A stretch of 64,000 nt of DNA, taken from contig NZ_JAKXMK010000020.1 of NCBI RefSeq assembly GCF_022524485.1, positions 1 through 64,000 on the forward strand. The letters are read 5' to 3'. This DNA is from Pseudonocardia alaniniphila. Its GTDB lineage: Bacteria; Actinomycetota; Actinomycetes; Mycobacteriales; Pseudonocardiaceae. The position numbers and the translations under genes are program-made. Under the pieces are notes generated by a model. The model worked only from the letters and a program-made list of their open reading frames with translations. It was not told the origin of the DNA and ran no database searches. Of this stretch, positions 25,135 to 31,794 are shown piece by piece. Positions within the stretch are counted from its first letter, which is position 1; each line of letters begins with the position of its first letter.

Positions 25135-26259
25135 GTGCTGGTTGGAGTCCCGCGCGAGCTCAAGAACCACGAGTACCGGGTGGCGATCACCCCGGCCGGC
25201 GTGCGTGAGCTCACGGGCCGGGGCCACGAGGTGCTTCTCGAGCGTGACGCCGGAGCGGGCGCGGGCCTGCCCGACGCCGACTTCGTCGCGGCCGGGGCGC
25301 GCACCAGCGCCGACCCCGACGAGGTCTGGGGCGCCGCCGAGCTCGTCCTGAAGGTCAAGGAGCCGATCCCGCAGGAGTACCACCGGCTGCGCCCGGGCCA
25401 GGTCCTCTTCACCTACCTGCACCTGGCCGCGTCGAAGGAGTGCACCGACGCCCTGGTCACCGCGGGCGCCACGGCCATCGCCTACGAAACCGTCCGGCTC
25501 GCCGACGGCTCGCTGCCGCTGCTCGCGCCGATGAGCGAGGTGGCAGGCCGAATGGCCCCCCAGGTCGGTGCCCACTATCTGCAGCGCACCGCCGGTGGGC
25601 GGGGCGTGCTGCTCGGCGGGGTGTCCGGTGTGCCCGCCGGGAAGGTGGCCGTCATCGGGTCCGGCGTCTCGGGCATGAACGCCGCCGGCATCGCGGTGGG
25701 GATGCAGGCCGAGGTGAGGGTGCTCGACACGAACATCAACCGGCTGCGCGAGATCGACTTCAGCTACCGGGGCCACCTGCAGACGATCACCAGCAACGCC
25801 TACGAGATCGAGCGCGCGTGCCTCTGGGCCGACCTCGTCATCGGGGCCGTGCTGGTGCCCGGGGCGAAGGCGCCGAAGCTGGTGTCGGACGACCTCGTGG
25901 CGAGGATGCGGCCGGGGTCGGTGCTCGTGGACATCGCGATCGACCAGGGCGGCTGCTTCGAGGGCTCTCAGCCGACCACCCACGACGACCCCGTGTTCGC
26001 CGTGCACGACTCGATCTTCTACTGCGTGGCGAACATGCCCGGTGCGGTGCCGAACACGTCCACCCGCGCGCTCACCAACGCCACGCTGCCCTACGTGCTC
26101 GCCCTTGCCGACCGCGGCCCCGAGGGCGCCGTGGCTGCCGACCCCGCCCTCGCGGCCGGTGTCAACGTCGCTGCCGGGCAGATCGTCCAGCCCGAGGTGG
26201 CCGCCGCCCACGGGATGGCGGCCGTGCCACTGAGTGACGCGGTGCCCGACCTGCCCTGA
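25135..26259 (+). CDS. ald: Alanine dehydrogenase
   Basis: It reversibly converts L-alanine to pyruvate and ammonia with NAD. The 374-residue protein begins VGVPRELKNHEYRVAITPAGVREL. It has LFTYLHLAASKECTDALV (substrate-site His/Lys region is intact), the NAD-binding VAVIGSGVSGMNAAGIAVGM near residue 172, VDIAIDQGGCFE, and NMPGAVPNTSTRALTNATLPYV. Length is normal. The GTG start has CAGGAT 7 nt upstream, a weak leaderless-type box. The stop is immediately followed by a 22-bp tandem repeat. Confidence 0.96.
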   Translation: MLVGVPRELKNHEYRVAITPAGVRELTGRGHEVLLERDAGAGAGLPDADFVAAGARTSADPDEVWGAAELVLKVKEPIPQEYHRLRPGQVLFTYLHLAASKECTDALVTAGATAIAYETVRLADGSLPLLAPMSEVAGRMAPQVGAHYLQRTAGGRGVLLGGVSGVPAGKVAVIGSGVSGMNAAGIAVGMQAEVRVLDTNINRLREIDFSYRGHLQTITSNAYEIERACLWADLVIGAVLVPGAKAPKLVSDDLVARMRPGSVLVDIAIDQGGCFEGSQPTTHDDPVFAVHDSIFYCVANMPGAVPNTSTRALTNATLPYVLALADRGPEGAVAADPALAAGVNVAAGQIVQPEVAAAHGMAAVPLSDAVPDLP

Positions 26260-26391
26260 CCGATTCGCCGGCGCGAAACGAGCGACTCGCGCCTTCGACC
26301 CCGGCGATTCGTGCATGCGAACCCGGCGACTCGTGGGCATGAACCTGGCAACTCGGGCACAGAAGAAGGACGACTCGCGCGCGTTCCGGAT
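26260..26391 (-). repeat. Six 22-bp tandem repeats (cluster B)
   Basis: Directly after the ald stop. Unit starts are at 26260, 26282, 26304, 26326, 26348 and 26370: an exact 22-bp period. On the plus strand each begins with a GCGACTCG-like core; the 26282, 26304 and 26326 units are best. On the minus strand they match cluster A at 681-899. They are not in a coding frame. Confidence 0.8.
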
Positions 26392-26518
26392 GGGCTGCGG
26401 GGGGACGACCGTCCCGCACGGTTGATGTGCAGTCCTGACCGGATGCGTTGGTTCGCCTACCCTCCGTTGAGCCGGCCGATACACGTGGTTCGGCGCATCC
26501 CGAGGGGAGAACGGCCGG

Positions 26519-27787
26519 ATGGCGGGTGCAGAGCTGCGTGCGGTGTTCCGCGTACGGGAGTTCCGGGTCGTCTGGGCAGCGGAGCTGCTCTCGATCGCGG
26601 GCGACCAGTTGGCGCGTGTCGCGCTGGCGGTCCTGGTCTACGGCCGCACCGGCTCTGCGGCGTGGGCGGCCGCGACCTATGCCCTCACATTCCTGCCGGC
26701 ACTGCTCGGCGGGGTGCTGCTGTCGGGCCTCGCCGACCGGTACCGCCGCCGCGAGGTCATGATCGCCGCGGATGTGGTGCGCGCCGTGTTCGTCGCCGCC
26801 ATGGCGATCCCGGAACTACCGCTGTGGGCGCTCTGCATGCTCCTCGTCGTGGTGGTGCTGCTCGGCGCCCCGCACACCGCTGCCCAGGGCGCGCTCCTGC
26901 CCGAGATCCTGCGCGGCGAGCTCTACGAGCGCGGGCTCGCCGTCCGACAGATCACGAGCCAGACCGCACAGCTGGCAGGGTTCGCGAGCGGTGGCCTGCT
27001 CGTGGCCGCCATCAGCCCGTCCATGGCGCTCCTGGGCAACGCCGTGTCGTTCGCAGTGTCGGCTGTGCTGGTCCGCGCAGGACTGCGCGACCGGTCGGTG
27101 CCCGCCAGGGACGGGGACGCCCGCGGCGACGCGACCGTCGCCGCCCACGCCCCCGCCGCGGGACTGAGCGGCGTGGTCGCCGCACTCACCGAGATCGCCA
27201 CGGACCCACGGCGGCGCGCGCTCGTGCTCCTTGCGTGGCTTGTCGGCTGGTACGTCGTGCCCGAGGCACTCGCGGCGCCCTACGCCGACCAGGTCGGTGC
27301 GGGCCCCACGGTCGTCGGGCTCCTGATGGCGGCCGACCCGCTGGGGAGCGTGGTCGGCGCCTGGCTCTTCGTGCGGTTCGTTCCAGCAGTGACCCGGGCT
27401 CGGCTCGTCGGGGTGCTCGCCGCCGGTGCAGGCGTCCCGCTGGTGTTCTGCTTGTTCCGCCCGCCGGTCCCGCTCACGCTGCTGCTGTGGGCGGTGTCGG
27501 GGATGTTGTCCACCGCCTACCTCCTGCAGACCCAAGCGAGCTTCGTACGGGCAACGCCTGCGGTGGGCCGCGGCCGGGCGATCGGGGTCGCCGCGTCCGG
27601 GATCATCGCGGCCCAGGGGGTGGCCGTCCTCATCGGTGGGGTGCTGGCCGACCACTGGGATCCGGCGACTGCTATCGCGGTCGCCGGAGCGGTGGGAGTG
27701 CTCCTGTCGTCCGGCGTCGCGGTGGCGTGGCACCGCGCCAACCGGAACAGTGAACCTGTCGCTACGACAGTGCTGGCGAGCGGCTGA
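26519..27787 (+). CDS. MFS transporter (EntS/macrolide-efflux type)
   Basis: A 12-helix major facilitator of 422 residues. FRVREFRVVWAAELLSIAGDQLARVAL is the start typical of the MFS_3/EntS group. LADRYRRREVMIAADVVRAV is the conserved loop 2-3 motif, and HTAAQGALLPEILRGELYERGLAVRQ is also group-specific. The family exports siderophores or drugs; the substrate here is unknown. A GAGGGGAG element precedes the ATG. Its 3' end faces the minus-strand mini-ORF array 30 bp away. Confidence 0.88.
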   Translation: MAGAELRAVFRVREFRVVWAAELLSIAGDQLARVALAVLVYGRTGSAAWAAATYALTFLPALLGGVLLSGLADRYRRREVMIAADVVRAVFVAAMAIPELPLWALCMLLVVVVLLGAPHTAAQGALLPEILRGELYERGLAVRQITSQTAQLAGFASGGLLVAAISPSMALLGNAVSFAVSAVLVRAGLRDRSVPARDGDARGDATVAAHAPAAGLSGVVAALTEIATDPRRRALVLLAWLVGWYVVPEALAAPYADQVGAGPTVVGLLMAADPLGSVVGAWLFVRFVPAVTRARLVGVLAAGAGVPLVFCLFRPPVPLTLLLWAVSGMLSTAYLLQTQASFVRATPAVGRGRAIGVAASGIIAAQGVAVLIGGVLADHWDPATAIAVAGAVGVLLSSGVAVAWHRANRNSEPVATTVLASG

Positions 27788-27816
27788 TCCCGGCCTTGCC
27801 CGCAGGTGGTTGTCGG

Positions 27817-27837
27817 TCACCAGTTGTGGTTGCGCAT
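27817..27837 (-). CDS. Hexapeptide MRNHNW, copy 1 (most 3')
   Basis: ATG start; AGGAGG 7 nt upstream. Last copy in the direction of transcription, 30 bp from the convergent MFS stop. Confidence 0.6.
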   Translation of the reverse strand: MRNHNW

Positions 27838-27876
27838 CGCGCGCCCTCCTCCCTTCATCGGTGCGACGGGTCCGGT

Positions 27877-27897
27877 TCACCAGTTGTGGTTGCGCAC
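27877..27897 (-). CDS. Hexapeptide MRNHNW, copy 2
   Basis: GTG start; AAGGAG 8 nt upstream. Its upstream spacer is almost identical to that of copy 3, evidence of recent unit duplication. Confidence 0.6.
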   Translation of the reverse strand: MRNHNW

Positions 27898-27939
27898 GGC
27901 GTGCTCTCCTTCGGGTCGGGTGGGGGTGGCGGGGGTTGG

Positions 27940-27960
27940 TCACCAGTTGTGGTTGCGCAC
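27940..27960 (-). CDS. Hexapeptide MRNHNW, copy 3
   Basis: GTG start; AAGGAG 8 nt upstream. Confidence 0.6.
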   Translation of the reverse strand: MRNHNW

Positions 27961-28002
27961 GGCGTGCTCTCCTTCGGGTCGGGCGGGGGCGGGGGGAGTC
28001 GG

Positions 28003-28023
28003 TCACCAGTTGTGGTTGCGCAC
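28003..28023 (-). CDS. Hexapeptide MRNHNW, copy 4
   Basis: GTG start; AAGGAGG with the shortest spacing of the array, 4 nt. Confidence 0.6.
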   Translation of the reverse strand: MRNHNW

Positions 28024-28066
28024 AGGGCCTCCTTCACGGACGGGTGGGTACGGGTGAAGCCCGGGT

Positions 28067-28087
28067 TCACCAGTTGTGGTTGCGCAT
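28067..28087 (-). CDS. Hexapeptide MRNHNW, copy 5
   Basis: ATG start; AAGGAG 9 nt upstream. Confidence 0.6.
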   Translation of the reverse strand: MRNHNW

Positions 28088-28126
28088 GTCGCGTCTCTCC
28101 TTCGGGATATGAGTGCGGGGGAGTGC

Positions 28127-28147
28127 TCACCAGTTGTGGTTACGCAT
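28127..28147 (-). CDS. Hexapeptide MRNHNW, copy 6 (synonymous variant)
   Basis: ATG start; second codon is CGT instead of CGC, so the peptide is unchanged. Ribosome binding is weaker: GAGAGGA only 4 nt upstream, with AAGGAAG further out. Confidence 0.55.
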   Translation of the reverse strand: MRNHNW

Positions 28148-28188
28148 GACGTCCTCTCTTCCTTTTGCGGTCGGATGCCGGGGTGTGC

Positions 28189-28209
28189 TCACCAGTTGTG
28201 GTTGCGCAT
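28189..28209 (-). CDS. Hexapeptide MRNHNW, copy 7
   Basis: ATG start; AAGGAGG 5 nt upstream. Confidence 0.6.
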   Translation of the reverse strand: MRNHNW

Positions 28210-28250
28210 TGCCGCCTCCTTGCGTGCCGTGCGGGTGGTCGGGCGAGGGC

Positions 28251-28271
28251 TCACCAGTTGTGGTTGCGCAC
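28251..28271 (-). CDS. Hexapeptide MRNHNW, copy 8
   Basis: GTG start; GAGAGAGGAG ending 5 nt upstream. Confidence 0.6.
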   Translation of the reverse strand: MRNHNW

Positions 28272-28309
28272 GGGTGCTCCTCTCTCGGGCCGGTCGGGGG
28301 CGGGTGGTC

Positions 28310-28330
28310 TCACCAGTTGTGGTTGCGCAC
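28310..28330 (-). CDS. Hexapeptide MRNHNW, copy 9
   Basis: GTG start; GAGGAGG 5 nt upstream. Confidence 0.6.
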   Translation of the reverse strand: MRNHNW

Positions 28331-28371
28331 GAAGGCCTCCTCTGTGGGCCGGGTGACGGATGGGACGCGGT

Positions 28372-28392
28372 TCACCAGTTGTGGTTGCGCAC
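28372..28392 (-). CDS. Hexapeptide MRNHNW, copy 10
   Basis: GTG start; GAGGAG 5 nt upstream. Confidence 0.6.
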   Translation of the reverse strand: MRNHNW

Positions 28393-28428
28393 GGGCACTC
28401 CTCGGCGGTCGGCGGGTAGCGGAGCGGT

Positions 28429-28449
28429 TCACCAGTTGTGGTTGCGCAC
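28429..28449 (-). CDS. Hexapeptide MRNHNW, copy 11
   Basis: GTG start; GAGGAG 6 nt upstream. Confidence 0.6.
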   Translation of the reverse strand: MRNHNW

Positions 28450-28491
28450 GAAGCTCTCCTCGGTCGGCGCGGTCGGGGCGGTATGGCGCTT

Positions 28492-28512
28492 TCACCAGTT
28501 GTGGTTGCGCAC
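28492..28512 (-). CDS. Hexapeptide MRNHNW, copy 12
   Basis: GTG start; an extended AAGGAGGAGGAG ends 6 nt upstream, the strongest ribosome binding site of the array. Confidence 0.6.
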   Translation of the reverse strand: MRNHNW

Positions 28513-28558
28513 GGCTCTCTCCTCCTCCTTAGGTGTTGACGCTTGACGCTCGCCCGAA

Positions 28559-28579
28559 TCACCAGTTGTGGTTGCGCAT
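28559..28579 (-). CDS. Hexapeptide MRNHNW, copy 13 (most 5')
   Basis: ATG start; GAGGAGG 7 nt upstream. First copy in transcription order; the promoter should lie between here and the GGDEF gene at 28927. Confidence 0.6.
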   Translation of the reverse strand: MRNHNW

Positions 28580-28690
28580 GCCACTGCCTCCTCGCATCGC
28601 TCGTGTCGCCACTGGGCGGACGTCGTGGGACGCCGACGCAGGCGTGGGTAGTCGAATTGCAGGAGAGATGTGCCGGCGGTCCCGCACAAG

Positions 28691-28709
28691 CGCTTCGGGG
28701 CGCGAAGCG
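28691..28709. other. Hairpin upstream of the mini-ORF array
   Basis: CGCTTCG / CGAAGCG, 7-bp stem with a 5-nt loop. It sits beside an unusually A/T-rich patch (28711-28738), the only promoter-like stretch between copy 13 and the divergent GGDEF gene. It would be in the 5' leader of an array transcript. No clean -10/-35 pair was found on the minus strand. Confidence 0.45.
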
Positions 28710-28926
28710 GACTTTGTTGCATACTTGTGTTGCTTTTCGCCGCGCGAACCTCGGAGCGCCGTGCATTCGGCCTACCTCACTGACCCGGAAGTGGGATCGT
28801 TACGGCCTGTCGCTCCGAGCCGCGTCACTGTGACACGAGTGGGTGTCCTCGCTCCCCGAGTGGGTGGTCCTTGTCCTCGGGCTCCACTAGGCTTCGGTCC
28901 ACGCCCAGCGGACACAGAGAGCGCGG

Positions 28927-30294
28927 ATGGGAACTGACGAAGCCACTGAGAAGGGCAGTTCACGGACGCGCGCGTTCGCCGTTCGACAGTGGGCGGTCTG
29001 GTCGCTCCCCACGCGGCTGGTGGGCCCCGTGCTGCTCGTCGAGGCCACGTCGCTGGCGCTCGTCGTCCTCGGGCTGTTCGGCCACCCTCCGCTGACGCCC
29101 GGCCAGCTCCAGGTGGCGGTGGTGCTGTGCCTGCTCGGCATCGCCCACACCGAGGTCGCCCTCGGCGTCGAGCGTGTCCGTCGCCGGGTCACCGACGGCA
29201 ACCACGTCGACCTCAGCTCGGTGTGGACGTTCGCGGCCGCGGTGGCCCTGCCCGCGTCGTACGCGGCGCTCGTGGCCGTGATCGTGCACTGCCACCTGTG
29301 GTGGCGTGCGTGGCGGCTACGTGTCCCGCTCTACAAACAGGTGTTCACCACCGCCACCGTGGTGCTCGCGTGTCTCGCGGCCGCCACCGTGCTCGAGCGA
29401 GCCGGCGGTGGCACCGATCCCGGCAGCGACCACCAGCTCTGGGCCTTGGCGCTCGCGCTGCTCGTCTACACCACGGTCAACAGCTGCCTGGTGGCCGGCG
29501 CCATCGCGGTGAGCACCCCGGAGGCCAACCTCTCCAAGGTGTTCGCGCCATGGGACGAGAACATGCTGGAGATCGCCACCCTCTGCCTCGGTGCGCTCAC
29601 CGCCGTCGCGCTCGGCATCAACCCGTGGCTCGTGCTGCTCGTCCTACCACCCCTGCTGGTGCTGCACCGCGCCGTTCTCGTCCGCCAGCTCGAACAGGCC
29701 GCCAGCACCGACGGCAAGACGGGGCTGCTCAACGCGGCCGCCTGGCACGCCCAGGCCGAGCGGGCACTGCGCCGGGTGAGCCGCCACGACGGTGCCCGCG
29801 GCGTGCTCGTCCTCGACCTCGACCACTTCAAGCTGGTCAACGACACCCACGGTCACCTTGCGGGCGACCAGGTGCTCGCCGCCGTCGCCGACACCCTGCG
29901 CACCGAGGTACGTGATCGCGACCTCGTCGGCCGGTTCGGCGGCGAGGAGTTCGTGATCCTGCTCGGCGGCCTGGAGGGCAGCGGCACGGCGGAGCTCGAG
30001 GCGGTGGGGGAGCGGATCCGCCGTCGGGTCGCCGATCTGCGGGTGGAGATCCCCACCCCCGACGGTCCGCTGACGGTCGCCGGTCTGACCGTGTCGATCG
30101 GAGCGGCCATCTCGCCTGCCGAGGGTGGCGACCTCCGCACCCTGCTCCAGATCGCCGACACCGCCCTCTACACGGCCAAGCGCGCGGGTCGCAACGTGGT
30201 GCGGATGGGGTTCACGCTGCCCAGCCACCACGCCGTTCAGCACTCGCCCCACCTGTCTGCGGCGGCGGGCGAGCCGCCGGCAGCCACCGGCTGA
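28927..30294 (+). CDS. Membrane-bound diguanylate cyclase (GGDEF), copy 1
   Basis: A 455-residue c-di-GMP synthase. The N-terminal ~235 residues contain about six hydrophobic segments forming a membrane sensor domain, including LSSVWTFAAAVALPASYAAL. A C-terminal GGDEF domain follows. Catalytic GGEEF is at residues ~338-342 and is a functional variant. An RxxD inhibitory site (RDRD) sits 5 residues before it, so product inhibition is expected. NAAAWHAQAERAL and DHFKLVNDTHGHLAGDQVL are standard. TAGGCT at 28888-28893 may be its -10. The next gene is a paralogue. The signal sensed is unknown. Confidence 0.92.
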   Translation: MGTDEATEKGSSRTRAFAVRQWAVWSLPTRLVGPVLLVEATSLALVVLGLFGHPPLTPGQLQVAVVLCLLGIAHTEVALGVERVRRRVTDGNHVDLSSVWTFAAAVALPASYAALVAVIVHCHLWWRAWRLRVPLYKQVFTTATVVLACLAAATVLERAGGGTDPGSDHQLWALALALLVYTTVNSCLVAGAIAVSTPEANLSKVFAPWDENMLEIATLCLGALTAVALGINPWLVLLVLPPLLVLHRAVLVRQLEQAASTDGKTGLLNAAAWHAQAERALRRVSRHDGARGVLVLDLDHFKLVNDTHGHLAGDQVLAAVADTLRTEVRDRDLVGRFGGEEFVILLGGLEGSGTAELEAVGERIRRRVADLRVEIPTPDGPLTVAGLTVSIGAAISPAEGGDLRTLLQIADTALYTAKRAGRNVVRMGFTLPSHHAVQHSPHLSAAAGEPPAATG

Positions 30295-30452
30295 CAACAC
30301 CCCGGAGTGACACCACTTCGATACAGAGGGTGACGACAAGGTCGACTAGTCCACCCCGAAGAGCGATCACGAACCTCCTGACACGTCAACTGCGGCTCAC
30401 TAACCTCGGCGCCGCACCCGTTCTCGGTGTCGGCGAAAGGGGGATCGCGGTC

Positions 30453-31748
30453 GTGGACGAGCCGTTGTCGCCGACTTCGGGCAGGAGCGAGCTATGGGCC
30501 CTGCCCCGCCGGGCGGTCGTCGTCGTCCTGGCCGTGGAGGCCTCCGCTGTCGCGCTCGTCGTCGCCGGTAGCGCCACGCCGCCGCCGGGAGCGATCGGGC
30601 TTGCCGTCTTCCTGACGGTGCTCAGCGTGGTGCACACCGAACTCGCCACCGGTATCGAGCGGATCCGGCGGCGCGCGGCCCAGACCGCGTACTTCGACCT
30701 GAGCTCCGTGTGGACGTTCGCCGCCGCGCTGCTGCTCCCGCCGATGCTCGCCGCGGCCGTCATCGCGGCGGTGTACGTGCACCTGTGGCAGCGGGTGTGG
30801 CGGCCGGCGAAGGTGCCGCTGCACCGGCACGTCTACACCACGGCCACCGTGGTGCTCGCGGCCAACGCCGCACATGCCGTGGTGCAGGGGGCGGGCGGTC
30901 TGCCCACCGCCGCCGCTGATCTGGGCGGCGTCGCCGGGATCGCGCTTGCCGTGCTGCTCTACGTCCTGGTCAACGCGGTGCTCGTCGCCGTGGTGATCGT
31001 CCTCACCAGCGAGCGCCCCGGGCTGCGGGACATCTTCGGCGGGTGGGACGACAACGCCGTCGAGATCGCCACCATCTGTATGGGTGCCCTGGCTGCCGTC
31101 GCGCTCGGCTCCACGCCGGGCCTCGTGGCGCTCGTCCTGCCACCGATCCTCGTGCTGCACCGAGCCGTGCTCGTCCGGCAGCTCGAGGAGGTGGCGAGCA
31201 CCGACGCGAAGACGGGTCTCCTGAACGCCGCGGCCTGGCAGGTGCAGGGCACGCGGATCGTGCGCCGCGTGCACCGCTCACGCGGCACGGCGGCCGTGCT
31301 GATCCTCGATCTCGACCACTTCAAGCTGGTGAACGACTCCTACGGACACCTCGCAGGCGACGAGGTGCTGGCCGCCGTGGCGACGGAGCTGCGCAACTCG
31401 GTACGCGAGCAGGACATCGTGGGCCGGTTCGGCGGCGAGGAGTTCGTGGTGCTGCTGCCCGACCTCGCTCCCGGACCGGACGGGAACACCGAGATGCGCA
31501 CCATCGCCGAGCGCCTCCGCAAGCGCGTCGCGGAGCTCGTGGTCCCGGTCGGCACCCCGGACGGGGACCTCAGCATCTCGGGCCTGTCCATCTCCGTGGG
31601 GGGCGCCGCGGTGCCGAACGACGGCACCACCCTCGAACAGGTGCTGAACGCCGCCGACGCATCGCTGTATGCAGCGAAGCGTGACGGGCGCAACCTGGTG
31701 CGCTTCGCGGGACCGGTGGAGATCCCCGGCCCGCGCAGCGGCAACTGA
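30453..31748 (+). CDS. Membrane-bound diguanylate cyclase (GGDEF), copy 2
   Basis: A 431-residue paralogue of the preceding gene with the same six-segment membrane domain; LSSVWTFAAALLLPPMLAA and YTTATVVLAANAAHAV align with copy 1. The GGDEF domain has an intact GGEEF near residues 327-331 and an RxxD site (REQD) 5 residues upstream. The GTG at 30453 was chosen over 30330 because a GAAAGGGGGA ribosome binding site lies 8 nt upstream and the protein then aligns with copy 1 at its N-terminus. The 158-bp gap to copy 1 may hold a separate promoter. Confidence 0.9.
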   Translation: MDEPLSPTSGRSELWALPRRAVVVVLAVEASAVALVVAGSATPPPGAIGLAVFLTVLSVVHTELATGIERIRRRAAQTAYFDLSSVWTFAAALLLPPMLAAAVIAAVYVHLWQRVWRPAKVPLHRHVYTTATVVLAANAAHAVVQGAGGLPTAAADLGGVAGIALAVLLYVLVNAVLVAVVIVLTSERPGLRDIFGGWDDNAVEIATICMGALAAVALGSTPGLVALVLPPILVLHRAVLVRQLEEVASTDAKTGLLNAAAWQVQGTRIVRRVHRSRGTAAVLILDLDHFKLVNDSYGHLAGDEVLAAVATELRNSVREQDIVGRFGGEEFVVLLPDLAPGPDGNTEMRTIAERLRKRVAELVVPVGTPDGDLSISGLSISVGGAAVPNDGTTLEQVLNAADASLYAAKRDGRNLVRFAGPVEIPGPRSGN

Positions 31749-31782
31749 ACGCCACCATGAAGCCGGTGCGGGCTGCCTCTCG

Positions 31783-31788
31783 TAAGCT
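31783..31788 (+). promoter_or_regulatory. -10 box of leaderless dxs promoter
   Basis: TAAGCT lies 6 nt before the GTG at 31795, the same geometry as pyk and mdh. Confidence 0.6.
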
Positions 31789-31794
31789 GGGTCG

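Larger units (their letters stand above)
27817..28579 (-). repeat. Tandem array of 13 hexapeptide mini-ORFs (MRNHNW)
   Basis: Thirteen copies of a 21-nt core lie at 57-67 bp spacing (mean about 62). On the minus strand each is a start codon (ATG in 5, GTG in 8), then Arg-Asn-His-Asn-Trp, then TGA. Twelve have an AGGAG-containing Shine-Dalgarno 4-9 nt upstream; copy 6 has a weaker AGGA-type one. The only core variation is the first base of the start codon and one synonymous Arg codon (CGT at copy 6). The spaces between are C-rich and G-poor on the coding strand and share little sequence beyond the Shine-Dalgarno, except copies 2-3, whose upstream spacers are nearly identical. The array runs toward the 3' end of the convergent MFS gene, so no larger gene follows. 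It fills most of the 27788-28926 gap. Confidence 0.85.

Noticed and set aside
27796..28546. Plus-strand ORFs across the array reading HQLWLR, SPVVVAH or TSCGCA repeats
   Set aside because: They change reading frame relative to the repeat from unit to unit because spacing is not a multiple of three. They lack ribosome binding sites and are shadows of the minus-strand mini-ORFs.
27817..28579. The 13-copy repeat as a CRISPR array
   Set aside because: The 21-nt core is shorter than usual CRISPR repeats and not dyad-symmetric. The spacers share an AGGAG/CTCCT motif and base skew, two neighbouring units are almost duplicates, and no cas genes are nearby.
28249..28766. Longer minus-strand ORFs reading ATTTGE or AQPQLV repeats through the array
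   Set aside because: They use a frame different from the one with consistent start, stop and Shine-Dalgarno in all 13 units, and cover only part of the array.
28533..28937. Plus-strand 134-residue ORF between the array and the GGDEF gene
   Set aside because: Cys/Arg/Ser-rich composition, no homologous look, and the only internal ATG with a GGAG has too short a spacing. Treated as noncoding.
30330..30452. Upstream GTG at 30330 for the second GGDEF gene
   Set aside because: It lacks a ribosome binding site and adds residues with no counterpart in the paralogue; GTG 30453 has a strong one.
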